Assembly: GCA_900469615.1 (NCBI GenBank)
Contig: UBYA01000014.1
Location: forward strand, 287,074 to 351,073
Origin: Hyphomicrobiales bacterium
GTDB lineage: Bacteria > Pseudomonadota > Alphaproteobacteria > Rhizobiales > Rhizobiaceae
DNA: 64,000 nt
Direction: 5' to 3'
Part shown: piece after piece, positions 18,265 through 28,072 of the stretch
Position numbering within the stretch: position 1 is the first letter of the stretch
Layout: each line of letters opens with the position of its first letter
Program-made: the position numbers and the translations under genes
Notes under the pieces: model-generated
Database searches by the model: none
Seen by the model: the letters and a program-made list of their open reading frames with translations, nothing else
What the model was told of the DNA's origin: nothing

Positions 18265-19035
18265 TCAGTAACCGGACGCCGCCTTGGACTCACCCCCGGC
18301 CAACACGTTCTGAATATCGTCGAGCAGGCTCGACGCGCCGAAACGGAAGGTCGAGGGCATGGCCCAATCGGGTGCCATGATGGTTTCGGCAAGCCTCAGA
18401 TACAGAGCCGCATCGGCAACCGAACCGATGCCGCCGGCCGGCTTGAAGCCGACCTTGCGGCCGCTGGCGCGGATCGCCCGCAACATGATATCGGCGGCCT
18501 CAAGCGTCGCGTTGACGGCAACCTTGCCCGTCGACGTCTTGATGAAATCGGAGCCGGCCTCGATTGCCAGTTCCGAGGCACGCCGGATCAGCGCGGTATC
18601 CTTGATCTCGCCGGTTTCGAGGATGGTCTTCAGAAGAACCGGCCCCTTGCATTCGGCGCGCACGGCCGCGACCATATCGGTGACGGCCTGCTCGTTGCCG
18701 GCGAGGAAGGCGCGATAGGGAATGACCAGATCGATTTCGTCGGCGCCGTCGGCAATCGCCTCGCGCACTTCGGCGGCAACATCGGCCACTTCCATGTCGC
18801 CCGCCGGAAAGTTCACCACGGTCGCGATCTTCACGGCATGGTCGGTTCCGAGAATGCCACGCGCCTGGGCGACGAAGCGCGGCCAGATGCAGATGGCGGC
18901 GGCATTGCCATAGGGCGATTGCGCACGGGCGCACAGCGCCTCGATCTGCGCCGGCGTGCAGTCATCCTTCAGGTTGGTCAGGTCGAGAAGGGAAAGCGCA
19001 ACAGCTGCCGTTTCTCTCAGGGAATGGCCCGTCAT
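18265..19035 (-). CDS. deoC: Deoxyribose-phosphate aldolase
   Basis: The 256-residue class I aldolase splits deoxyribose 5-phosphate into acetaldehyde and glyceraldehyde 3-phosphate. The Schiff-base lysine is Lys166 in GSDFIKTSTGK; the motifs VVNFPAGD (near 73-80) and EIDLVIPY (near 100-107) are also present. It overlaps the punA stop by 4 bp and precedes deoA by 3 bp. It completes the path from deoxynucleosides to central carbon metabolism. Confidence 0.96.
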   Translation of the reverse strand: MTGHSLRETAAVALSLLDLTNLKDDCTPAQIEALCARAQSPYGNAAAICIWPRFVAQARGILGTDHAVKIATVVNFPAGDMEVADVAAEVREAIADGADEIDLVIPYRAFLAGNEQAVTDMVAAVRAECKGPVLLKTILETGEIKDTALIRRASELAIEAGSDFIKTSTGKVAVNATLEAADIMLRAIRASGRKVGFKPAGGIGSVADAALYLRLAETIMAPDWAMPSTFRFGASSLLDDIQNVLAGGESKAASGY

Positions 19036-19838
19036 TGTGAATCTCCTTCGTCAGCGATCATTTCTTTCAGGATAGCGGCGAGACGCGCACCGCCGACCGG
19101 AGCCATATCCTTCGTCTCGTCATGCGAGAGCTCGCCGCCGGTCATGCCAGCACCATAGTTAGTGATGACGGAGGCGGCGGCAACCCTCAGCCCGAAAAGA
19201 CGCGCCAGAATGACTTCCGGCACCGTCGACATGCCGACGGCATCGGCACCCAGGATTCGCGCCATGCGGATCTCCGCCGGCGTTTCGAAGCTCGGCCCGG
19301 AAAACCACATATAGACGCCGTGCGACAGCTTGATCTCAGCCTTTTCCGCCGCCTTGCGCATGCGCATGATCAGGTCGGTGTCATAGGCGCTGGTCATGCC
19401 GACGAAGCGCCTGTCGCTTTCCTCGCCGATCAGCGGGTTCATGCCGGAATAGTTGATGTGATCGGTGATCTGCATCACCGAGCCCGGCGGCATCTCTTCC
19501 CGCAGCGATCCGGCGGAATTGGTTAGGATCAGCGTATCGACGCCGAGCGCCTTCAGGGTCTCGATCGGCGCGCGCATGGCATTGGCGTCGCCCTTTTCGT
19601 AGTAATGCACCCGGCCGGACAGCATGATGACAGGCACATCCCCGAGCTTGCCGGCAACCAGCGTGCCGGCATGGCCGGACACGGCGCTGACCGGGAAGCC
19701 GGGAAGGTCGGCATAGGGAATGCGCACGGCGTCCTGAACCTGATCGACGAGCGAACCGAGGCCGGAACCCAGTATGACCCCGTAGCGCGGCTTCAGGTCG
19801 CCGAGCTTCTCGGTGAGGAGGTCGACGGCCGCGCTCAT
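19032..19838 (-). CDS. punA: Purine-nucleoside phosphorylase, trimeric class
   Basis: The 268-residue enzyme phosphorolyses inosine and guanosine (and deoxy forms). It shows the phosphate-binding GVILGSGLG (residues 20-28), the SGRVHYYEKG motif, the purine-binding WFSGPSFETPAEIRM and VGMSTVPEVILA. I set the start at 19836-19838, where ATGA overlaps the cdd stop by 4 bp; the longer frame upstream runs through cdd in a wrong frame. The reverse run cdd-punA-deoC-deoA is tightly overlapped, so it is one operon. Confidence 0.95.
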   Translation of the reverse strand: MSAAVDLLTEKLGDLKPRYGVILGSGLGSLVDQVQDAVRIPYADLPGFPVSAVSGHAGTLVAGKLGDVPVIMLSGRVHYYEKGDANAMRAPIETLKALGVDTLILTNSAGSLREEMPPGSVMQITDHINYSGMNPLIGEESDRRFVGMTSAYDTDLIMRMRKAAEKAEIKLSHGVYMWFSGPSFETPAEIRMARILGADAVGMSTVPEVILARLFGLRVAAASVITNYGAGMTGGELSHDETKDMAPVGGARLAAILKEMIADEGDSQ

Positions 19839-20227
19839 CCGAGCATCTCGGTTTCGAAGCTGAAGGGCAGCATCTCGTCCATGGTCATGGTCTTCTTCAC
19901 TCCGGTTTCGTCGCAAAGATAGATGCGCGTCTCCTTGCCGGCAAATTCGGCGATCTTCTGCCGGCAGCCGCCGCATGGCGGGCACAACGGCAGCTTCTGC
20001 GCGATGACGGCCATTTCGACGATCTTCCTGGCACCGCCCATGATCATGTGGCTGATCGCCGTCGGCTCGGCGCACCAGCCCTGCGGGAAGGACAGGTTCT
20101 CGATATTGGCGCCGGTATAGATTTTGCCGTCTTCGGCGCGGATCGCCGCGCCGACGGGAAATTTCGAATAGGGGGCGTGAGCGAAAGCCATCGCGCCGCG
20201 CGCGGCTTCGAACAGATCATGCGACAT
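19835..20227 (-). CDS. cdd: Cytidine deaminase
   Basis: The 130-residue enzyme deaminates (deoxy)cytidine to (deoxy)uridine. The zinc site is visible: Cys52 and the catalytic Glu54 in WCAEPTA, and Cys85 and Cys88 in PPCGGCRQ. The length and the three-Cys ligand set fit the homotetrameric class. It starts 3 bp after the stop of the permease gene and overlaps punA, placing it in the uptake-plus-catabolism operon. Confidence 0.96.
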   Translation of the reverse strand: MSHDLFEAARGAMAFAHAPYSKFPVGAAIRAEDGKIYTGANIENLSFPQGWCAEPTAISHMIMGGARKIVEMAVIAQKLPLCPPCGGCRQKIAEFAGKETRIYLCDETGVKKTMTMDEMLPFSFETEMLG

Positions 20228-20230
20228 GGT

Positions 20231-21202
20231 TCAGCGCTCCTTGGTATAGGGCACGCCACCCGCCTTCGGGGGCTTGGCGACGCCGATAAAGCCTGCAAGC
20301 AGGATGCAGGTGAGGATATAGGGCAGCGCCTGGAAAATCTGCACCGGCACCTCGCCCATGCCCGGAATCGTCTTGCCCTGCATGAAATTGGCGAAGGCAT
20401 CGAGGAAGCCGAACAGGAGGCAGGTGAACATGACCGGCACCGGCTTCCACTTGGCGAAGATCAGCGCCGCCAGCGCGATATAGCCCTTGCCCGCCGACAT
20501 GTTGTTGATGAAGGCGGCCGACTGGGCGATGGCAAGATAGGTGCCGGAGAAACCGCAGAGAATGCCGGCAACGATCAGCGAGCGATAGCGCAGCCACTCG
20601 ACGGAAATGCCCGCCGTGTCGACGGCACCGGGATTTTCACCGACGGCACGCAACCTGAGGCCGAAGCGGGTGCGATACAGGATCCACCAGGAAATGGGCA
20701 CCGCCAGGAAGGCCAGATAGGTCAGGATGTTGTTGCCAGAGATGACGTTGGCATAGAGCGGTCCGATGAAAGGAACGTCGCGGATCGCATCGGCGCCCGG
20801 CAGGGTAATGGCGGAAAAGCGCGCCGTGCCGGGCAAGGTCGGCGTGCGGCCGCCCTGTCCGAACCAGGCCTGCCCGAGAACGACGGTCAACCCGGCCGTC
20901 AGGAAGTTGATCGCGACGCCCGAGACGATCTGATTGCCGCGATTGGTGATCGATGCGAAACCATGCAGCAGACCGAAGACGACCGAAATGACGATGCCGG
21001 CACCGAGGCCCGCCCAGGGCGAGCCGCTGATCGAGGCAATGCAGGCCGCGGCGAAGGCCGAGGCGAGCATCTTGCCTTCGAGGCCGATATCGAAAATGCC
21101 GGCGCGCTCGGAAAAGAGGCCCGCAAGCGCGGTGAAGATCAGCGGAATCGACAGGCGGATCGTCGATCCCAATATGCTGATGAGAAGCTCGTAATATTCC
21201 AT
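20231..21202 (-). CDS. Nucleoside ABC transporter permease (second subunit)
   Basis: The 323-residue protein has about eight to ten membrane segments and the simple-sugar/nucleoside permease pattern FSERAGIFDIGLEGKMLASAF near residue 32 and RFGLRLRAVGENPGAVDTAGI near 185. It belongs to the BMP-linked (NupC-like) permease family. The ATG at 21200-21202 has GAGGAG upstream; the open frame before it is not conserved-looking. It acts with the permease at 21213-22316, the ATPase at 22324-23835 and the lipoprotein-like binding protein at 23916-24911 to import nucleosides; the adjacent cdd, punA, deoC and deoA support this substrate. Confidence 0.92.
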   Translation of the reverse strand: MEYYELLISILGSTIRLSIPLIFTALAGLFSERAGIFDIGLEGKMLASAFAAACIASISGSPWAGLGAGIVISVVFGLLHGFASITNRGNQIVSGVAINFLTAGLTVVLGQAWFGQGGRTPTLPGTARFSAITLPGADAIRDVPFIGPLYANVISGNNILTYLAFLAVPISWWILYRTRFGLRLRAVGENPGAVDTAGISVEWLRYRSLIVAGILCGFSGTYLAIAQSAAFINNMSAGKGYIALAALIFAKWKPVPVMFTCLLFGFLDAFANFMQGKTIPGMGEVPVQIFQALPYILTCILLAGFIGVAKPPKAGGVPYTKER

Positions 21203-21212
21203 CGTCAGCTCC

Positions 21213-22316
21213 TCACGTCCTGGCAAATTTCTGATAGATGCGCACGAGCGCGGGTCGGAACATGTATTCGAGCGCGCCGGCAAACAGGATGACGAGACCC
21301 TGGATGACGACGATCATGTCACGGGTGATGTTCGGCATGTCGAAGGACAGCGCATCGCCGCCCTGGTAGAGAATGCCGAACAGGATCGCCGCCAGAATGA
21401 TGCCGAGCGGGTGGTTGCGGCCCATCAGCGACACGGCGATGCCGACGAAGCCCGCGCCGAGCACGAACTCCACCTGCAGGCGCGCGGAGGCGCCCATGAC
21501 CGGATTGAGAGCCATCATGCCGGCAAGGCCGCCCGATATCAGCATGGCGATGATGACCGTGCGGGCATAGGGAATACCGGCATAGACGGCGGCCGACGGG
21601 CTGAGGCCCAGCGTGCGCATTTCATAGCCGAGCTTGGTCCGCCAGACGAGCACCCACACGAGAAAGCACATGACCAGCGCAATCAGGAAGGACACGTTGA
21701 GCGGCGCGGCACCGATGGTCGAGCCGAAAATGCTCATCAGCCAGTCGAGCTTCGGCAGCTGGCCCCCCTCCAGAAAGGTGCGGGTTTCGGGCGCCATCTT
21801 GCCGGGCACGATCAGCACATGCACCAGCAGGAAGTTCATCATCGCCGATGCGATGAAGTTGAACATGATGGTGGTGATGACGACATGGCTGCCGCGTTTG
21901 GCCTGCAGCCAGGCGGGGATGAAAGCCCACAAGGCGCCGAAAATCGCAGCGCCGATGACCGCGAAGGGCATGGTCACGTACCAGGGCACGTATCGGTCGA
22001 GCATCAGCGCCACGAGGGCACAGCCGAGACCGCCGACATAGGCCTGGCCTTCCGAGCCGATGTTGAACAGGCCGGCATGGATGGCGACGGCGACCGAAAG
22101 GCCGGTGAAGATGAAGCTCGTGGCATAATACAGCGTGAAGCCGATGCCTTCGCCGTTGCCGAGCGCGCCCTGCAGCAGCAGGACGAGCGCGTCGAGCGGG
22201 CTTTCGCCGATGAACCAGACGACGAGGCCGGAGATCAGGAAAGCGACGATCAGGTTGAGAACGGGGATCAGGCCGTAGTTGATCCAATTGGGGAGCGGAA
22301 CGGAAGCCGTGCTCAT
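21213..22316 (-). CDS. Nucleoside ABC transporter permease (first subunit)
   Basis: The 367-residue membrane protein has about ten hydrophobic segments and the family pattern HAGLFNIGSEGQAYVGGLGCA near residue 85 and YEMRTLGLSPSAAVYAGI near 232. It is the NupB-like partner of the next permease. The ATG at 22314-22316 has GAGG five bases upstream; an ATG six codons earlier would overlap the ATPase gene. The ATPase stop lies 7 bp upstream, so the genes are coupled. Confidence 0.92.
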   Translation of the reverse strand: MSTASVPLPNWINYGLIPVLNLIVAFLISGLVVWFIGESPLDALVLLLQGALGNGEGIGFTLYYATSFIFTGLSVAVAIHAGLFNIGSEGQAYVGGLGCALVALMLDRYVPWYVTMPFAVIGAAIFGALWAFIPAWLQAKRGSHVVITTIMFNFIASAMMNFLLVHVLIVPGKMAPETRTFLEGGQLPKLDWLMSIFGSTIGAAPLNVSFLIALVMCFLVWVLVWRTKLGYEMRTLGLSPSAAVYAGIPYARTVIIAMLISGGLAGMMALNPVMGASARLQVEFVLGAGFVGIAVSLMGRNHPLGIILAAILFGILYQGGDALSFDMPNITRDMIVVIQGLVILFAGALEYMFRPALVRIYQKFART

Positions 22317-22323
22317 AAACGCC

Positions 22324-23835
<1,512 letters not shown>

Positions 23836-23869
23836 TATATGGGGCTCCAGAAACCAGATTCCGGATAAG

Positions 23870-23905
23870 AAAAGGGCGTATGACGGTTTGTTACGTCATA
23901 CGCCC
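23870..23905 (-). terminator. Stem-loop with T-run between the bmp gene and the ABC ATPase gene
   Basis: A perfect 12-bp inverted repeat (GGGCGTATGACG and CGTCATACGCCC, loop of 8) starts 11 bp after the binding-protein stop and is followed on the reverse strand by TTTTC. It is 39 bp upstream of the ATPase start. It probably acts as a partial terminator or 3' stabiliser, giving more binding protein than transporter, as is usual in such operons. Confidence 0.85.
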
Positions 23906-23915
23906 CTGTTTCATA

Positions 23916-24911
23916 TCAGTTCTTCGGGCAGGCGTTGTCGGTCAGATAATCGTGGACCTTGATGGTGCCGGCGACGATATCGGCGCGAGCCTTATCGACG
24001 GCAGCCTGCATTTCCGGGGTGACGAGCGGCTTGTTGTTCTCGTCCATGGCAACGGTGACGCCGTCTTCCTTCAGGCCGAGTTCCTGGGTGCCGGCCGTGA
24101 ACTTGCCGTTCTTGGCATCGTTGAAGGCGTTGTAGACGGCGAGGTCGACGCGCTTGACGACCGAGGTCAGAACAGAGCCCGGATGCAGGTAGTTCTGGTT
24201 CGAGTCGACGCCGATCGACAGCTTCTTGTTATCGGCGGCCGTCTGCAGCACGCCGAGGCCGGTCGCGCCGGCAGCCGCGTAAACCACGTCGGCACCCTGG
24301 TCGATCTGGTTCTTGGTGAGCTCACCGCCGCGAACCGGGTCGTTCCAGGCGGCGCCCGTGGTGCCGGTCATGTTCTGGAAGACTTCGATCTTCGGATTGG
24401 TGGCGCGGGCGCCCAGCTCGTAGCCGCACTCGAACTTGCGGATCAGCGGAATGTCCATGCCGCCGACGAAGCCGACCTTGCCGGTCTTCGACGCGATGGC
24501 GGCCATGACGCCGGCGAGATAGGAGCCTTCGTTTTCCTTGAACTTCACCGAGCGCACGTTCGGCAGATCGAGGCTGTCGTCGATCAGCACGAACTCGGTC
24601 TTCGGATATTCGGCGGCAACCTTCTGAAGAGCGGAGGTCCAGGCGAAGGAGACGGCGATGACCGGATTGAAGCCCTTGCTTGCAAAGTTGCGCAGCGCCT
24701 GCTCACCCTGGGTGTCGCCCGTCGGCTCGAAATCGCGATAAGCGATGCCGGTTTCCTTCTTGAATTTTTCAGCGCCGTTGTAGGCGGCTTCATTGAAGGA
24801 CTTGTCGAACTTGCCGCCGGTTCCGTACACGATCGCCGGCTTGATGTCGGCCGCAAGCGCCGTCGCCGACATGGCAGCCAAGGCGAAAAGGGTCAAAAGG
24901 GATTTTTTCAT
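23916..24911 (-). CDS. BMP family nucleoside-binding protein
   Basis: The 331-residue protein has a signal peptide (MKKSLLTLFALAAMSATALA, cut near residue 20) and the Bmp/PnrA-type fold with IVYGTGGKFDKSFNEAAYNGAEKFKKE, KVGFVGGMDIPLIRKFECGYELGA and VVYAAAGATGLGVLQTA. BMP proteins of this family bind nucleosides in the periplasm. The true start is the ATG at 24909-24911; the frame stays open upstream but codes nothing signal-like. It leads the reverse run of transporter and salvage genes, which supports nucleosides as ligand. Confidence 0.93.
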   Translation of the reverse strand: MKKSLLTLFALAAMSATALAADIKPAIVYGTGGKFDKSFNEAAYNGAEKFKKETGIAYRDFEPTGDTQGEQALRNFASKGFNPVIAVSFAWTSALQKVAAEYPKTEFVLIDDSLDLPNVRSVKFKENEGSYLAGVMAAIASKTGKVGFVGGMDIPLIRKFECGYELGARATNPKIEVFQNMTGTTGAAWNDPVRGGELTKNQIDQGADVVYAAAGATGLGVLQTAADNKKLSIGVDSNQNYLHPGSVLTSVVKRVDLAVYNAFNDAKNGKFTAGTQELGLKEDGVTVAMDENNKPLVTPEMQAAVDKARADIVAGTIKVHDYLTDNACPKN

Positions 24912-25282
24912 GTGGTGCAGCCCTGTTGTTTCTATCTTGTTGGGTCCTCCCGCAAGCCCGTTGGCCGGGCATGTCTGCGGAACCGCTGACCTCCCCCGAG
25001 GCCAAGCTGGCGCGCATCCTTGCATGGCTGCAGGAAAAATTCACGAGAAATTTTTCAGGTGGTAAAGATTTGTGGGAATTGATGAAAGCCCGCCCAAACC
25101 AGCTGTTTTTTAAACAATTTCGGCCCGAAACTGCAATTTTATTGGTCAGCGAGGTCCGGATTCGCCCCTCCGCAATCGCGGGCCTTACCCCCTGCCGCGC
25201 CGCAATGAGCCTGTCGCCGGGCACCTGCCGCCAGCGCCGAATTCCCTCGATGGCACAGGCCGGAAGGCGCTCCGCCGCCCCG
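24912..25282. promoter_or_regulatory. Gap upstream of the bmp gene, presumed promoter region
   Basis: This 371-bp gap between two reverse genes must carry the promoter of the nucleoside operon. It contains an inverted repeat at 25034-25056 (GAAAAATT and AATTTTTC around 7 bases), which could be an operator or a weak terminator of the upstream gene. No -35/-10 pair stands out. No reading frame in it looks coding. Confidence 0.5.
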
Positions 25283-25600
25283 TCAGACGCTGAAGCGGCC
25301 GGCTACGGGCTGGCGTTTGTAAGCCGCCATCCAAAGGAGCAGCGAGATGACCAGAAAGACGGCGAAAGCCGGCTGAAACAGCAGCCATTGCATCACCGTG
25401 TCGTAGAACTGGGGATGGACGTAATAGGCGATCGCCGAACGCAGCCGTGCCAGGGACGAGGGGCTGACATCATTCCACGCATCGCCCATCGGGGTCAGCA
25501 CCACGGCGGACGCCGCGACGGATTGAATGGAATCGATGGTGCCGGCAATGACCGCCACGACGAGCGCGACGAGGCTGGCAAAACGCAGCAGGAAACGCAT
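25283..25600 (-). CDS. Small two-helix membrane protein of unknown function
   Basis: The 105-residue product begins MRFLLRFASLVALVVAVIAGTIDSIQSVAAS with one membrane segment, has a short loop (TPMGDAWNDVSPSSLARLRSAIAYYVHPQFYDTVMQWLLFQP) and a second membrane segment (AFAVFLVISLLLWMAAY). I do not recognise a characterised family, though similar small proteins are common in rhizobia. GGAGGGG lies five bases before the ATG at 25598-25600, which supports a real gene; the open frame further upstream looks non-coding. No functional link to the neighbouring tRNA or nucleoside genes is evident. Confidence 0.7.
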   Translation of the reverse strand: MRFLLRFASLVALVVAVIAGTIDSIQSVAASAVVLTPMGDAWNDVSPSSLARLRSAIAYYVHPQFYDTVMQWLLFQPAFAVFLVISLLLWMAAYKRQPVAGRFSV

Positions 25601-25831
25601 GAACCCCTCCGGATACACATTACGCCCGGCCTTTTCAGGCCGACCGGTCTTAGGCCGCCACATCTTTCTCTTAGATAATTTGCGCGCGAAACAAGCGCAA
25701 TGGGGATGAGAAACAGAGTTTTGCATCGACAAGTCAAAAATCTGTCAGATTCGGGTTGATTGCGCGAAATTCATCGGTATATATCGCGCCGTTCCGACGA
25801 TTTGCTTCCTGACCGGGTGCGAAACGCCAAA

Positions 25832-25921
25832 GGACAGGTGGCCGAGTGGTTTAAGGCGCACGCCTGGAACGCGTGTGTACGTGAAAGCGTACCGAGGGTT
25901 CGAATCCCTCCCTGTCCGCCA
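25832..25921 (+). tRNA. tRNA-Ser (anticodon GGA)
   Basis: A complete class II tRNA is visible. The acceptor arms GGACAGG and CCTGTCC pair fully, the D-arm contains GCCGAGTGGTTTAAGGC, the anticodon stem CACGC/GCGTG carries the loop CTGGAAC (anticodon GGA), a long variable arm (GTACG/CGTAC) follows, and the T-arm is GAGGG-TTCGAAT-CCCTC. The 3' end GCCA is encoded. The long variable arm and the anticodon identify serine. No integrase or attachment duplication is seen next to it. Confidence 0.97.
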
Positions 25922-26080
25922 TATATATTTCTGCCCAATCGCTGTTTTCTCGAGATCCCGCATCTTGCCGGCTATCTACCGTTCTTGATCGGAAACCTGC
26001 GTTCCCGGCTCCTGCAAGCCAAAAGACCCGACCAGTGAATCCGGCCGGGCCTTGGGCCACGCGGCCCGTCTGATTCCGAT

Positions 26081-26110
26081 CGGCGAGTGGATCGGAATCA
26101 TGCAATGAAG
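26081..26110. repeat. Inverted repeat at the 3' end of the epimerase gene
   Basis: Arms TGATTCCGATC and GATCGGAATCA (11 bp, perfect) surround an 8-base loop, just after the stop codon of the reverse-strand gene ending at 26112. No T-run follows, so it may be a 3' stabiliser, a weak terminator or a dispersed palindrome. Confidence 0.6.
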
Positions 26111-26111
26111 A

Positions 26112-27008
26112 TCACGCCTCGGGAACCTGCAGTTCGGCGAGATCGGCGAGCAGCGTCGGGCCGGTGGGATTCCAGCCCAGTTTCTGCCGCGTCTGGGCGC
26201 TGGAGGCCGGCATGTCGTGGCCGGCGAACATGGCAAGCCAGCCGAAATATTGCCCGGCCTCCTCCTTGCCGATGGATTTGACCGGCAGGTTCAGGCGCCG
26301 GCCGATAGCCTCGGCGATATCGCGCATCGCGACCCCCTCCTCGGCGACGGCGTGATATTTTGCGTTCGGCTCGGCGCGCTCGACGACAAGGCGATAAAGA
26401 CGGGCGACGTCGGAGAAATGCGCCGCCGGCCAGCGATTGCGCCCGTCTCCGACATAGGCGCAAACGCCCTTTTCCCGATACATCTGGATCAAGGGAGTAA
26501 TCAGCCCCTGCGAAACCGGATCATGCACCTGCGGCAGCCGCACCACCGAGACGTTGACCCCGATCTCGCCGGCAAGGGTCGCAGCTTCCTCGGAGGCCGC
26601 ACGGGGATGCGTGTCGGAGCCGACGGTCGCATTGTCTTCCCTGGCAGGCTCGCCCGGCACCGTATTGGCGATCGGTGTTCCGGAAGTGATGACAAGCGGA
26701 CGCGCCGAGCCAGCAAGCGCCGAGGCCAGCGTTGCGATGACGCGGCGATCGTCTTCGCAATTCGCCGCAAATCTCGAGAAGTCGTGATTGAAGGCGAGAT
26801 GGATGACGCCGTCCGATTGCGAAGCGCCGCCTTTCAGGATTTCCATATCCTCGAGCGTTCCGTGAAGGACGTCCGCGCCGGCAGCGGCCAGCGCTGCCGC
26901 CTTCTCCTGCGAGCGGCAGAGGCCGAGCACCTGATGGCCGGCCGCAATCAACTCCCTGACGACGTTCGAGCCGACGTTTCCCGTAGCGCCGGTAACAAAT
27001 ACACGCAT
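26112..27008 (-). CDS. NAD(P)-dependent epimerase/reductase, extended SDR
   Basis: The 298-residue protein starts with a Rossmann motif VTGATGNVGSNVV (residues 5-17) and shows an atypical extended-SDR layout with ITSGTPIANTVPG and a C-terminal region GVAMRDIAEAIGRRLNLPVKSI. It probably reduces or epimerises a small NAD(P)-linked substrate; the substrate is unknown. The classical YxxxK is not obvious, which is frequent in atypical SDRs. AAGGAGA precedes the ATG at 27006-27008. It is divergent from the XRE-type regulator at 27102, which likely controls it. Confidence 0.85.
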   Translation of the reverse strand: MRVFVTGATGNVGSNVVRELIAAGHQVLGLCRSQEKAAALAAAGADVLHGTLEDMEILKGGASQSDGVIHLAFNHDFSRFAANCEDDRRVIATLASALAGSARPLVITSGTPIANTVPGEPAREDNATVGSDTHPRAASEEAATLAGEIGVNVSVVRLPQVHDPVSQGLITPLIQMYREKGVCAYVGDGRNRWPAAHFSDVARLYRLVVERAEPNAKYHAVAEEGVAMRDIAEAIGRRLNLPVKSIGKEEAGQYFGWLAMFAGHDMPASSAQTRQKLGWNPTGPTLLADLAELQVPEA

Positions 27009-27101
27009 GAGCACAGTCTCCTTATTTCGCTGGAGACAAATTTGGGCCTATCGTTTATTCTGGTAAAGTAGTGATCTTATCATAGTAAAAGCACTAACAG
27101 G

Positions 27102-27995
27102 ATGACCGATCTTCCCGACACGGAAAATCTGCTCGGAACCTATCTGAGGGACCGGCGCGCCAGGCTTGATCCATCCGTCCTCGGCTTTGCGCGGGAACGG
27201 CGCCGGACACCGGGGCTGCGGCGCGAAGAGGTGGCGCAGCGTGCCAATATCAGCCCGACATGGTATACATGGCTGGAACAGGGGCGCGGCGGCGCACCGT
27301 CTGCCGACGTGCTCGACCGCATCGCCCGCGCGCTGATGCTGACGGAGGTGGAGCGGGAGCATCTGTTCCTGCTCGGCCTCGGCCGCCCGCCGGAAGCGCA
27401 TTACCGGAAGAACGACAGCGTGACGCCGCGGCTGCAGCGCGTGCTCGATGCCCTCGAGCCAAGCCCCGCCCTCATCAGGACCGCAACCTGGGACGTCATC
27501 GCCTGGAACCAGGCCGCCACCATCATGCTGACGGACTACGGCTCCCTGCCGCCGGAGGAGCGCAATATCCTGCGGTTCATCTTCCTCGATCCGCGTGCCC
27601 GCGCGGCGCAATATGACTGGGAAAGCGTGGCACGCTTCGCGCTGGGCTCATTCCGTGTCGATGCGGCGCGCGCGGGTGCTGCGGCACAGATCGAGCCCTT
27701 CGTCGCCGAACTCTGCCGCATCAGCCCCGAATTCCGGGCCATGTGGCGGGATAACGACGTCCGCGGCATACATGGCGAGGCCGTCAAGCACATACGTCAT
27801 CCGGTTCTCGGCCCGCTCGCCTTCGAATATTCGGCCTTTTCGGTGGATGGACGGACGGACCTCAGCATGATCGTCTACAATCCGGCAACGCCCGACGATG
27901 CCGAACGGATCAGGTCGCTGCTGCCGCGGCAGCAGGCGGCAATGGAGCCGGAAAGCGATGCCGGTCTTGCCATTCAAGCTGCAGCCGGGCCGTGA
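27102..27995 (+). CDS. Helix-turn-helix regulator with MmyB-like C-terminal domain
   Basis: The 297-residue protein has an N-terminal XRE-type HTH (RRTPGLRREEVAQRANISPTWYTWLEQGRGGAPSADVLDRIARALML, residues about 34-79) followed by an MmyB-like ligand-binding domain (ATWDVIAWNQAA, ILRFIFLDPRAR, HPVLGPLAFEYSAFSVDG). Proteins of this type regulate a divergent oxidoreductase gene, and one lies next door (26112-27008, start codons 93 bp apart). The ligand is unknown. The last 20 residues are variable. Confidence 0.9.
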   Translation: MTDLPDTENLLGTYLRDRRARLDPSVLGFARERRRTPGLRREEVAQRANISPTWYTWLEQGRGGAPSADVLDRIARALMLTEVEREHLFLLGLGRPPEAHYRKNDSVTPRLQRVLDALEPSPALIRTATWDVIAWNQAATIMLTDYGSLPPEERNILRFIFLDPRARAAQYDWESVARFALGSFRVDAARAGAAAQIEPFVAELCRISPEFRAMWRDNDVRGIHGEAVKHIRHPVLGPLAFEYSAFSVDGRTDLSMIVYNPATPDDAERIRSLLPRQQAAMEPESDAGLAIQAAAGP

Positions 27996-28072
27996 AAATG
28001 GCCGGCCGGCAGCCGCGCATCTGCTTTCGCGACGTGCCGCATCGCCCGCTTGGGAGGACGCCAGGTCGGCCC

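Noticed and set aside
25745..25963. 72-codon reverse open frame containing GRDSNPRYAF
   Set aside because: It is the antisense translation of tRNA-Ser, a common false gene in bacterial annotation.
25822..26111. Possible integration site at tRNA-Ser
   Set aside because: No repeated tRNA 3' end, integrase or foreign-looking genes follow.
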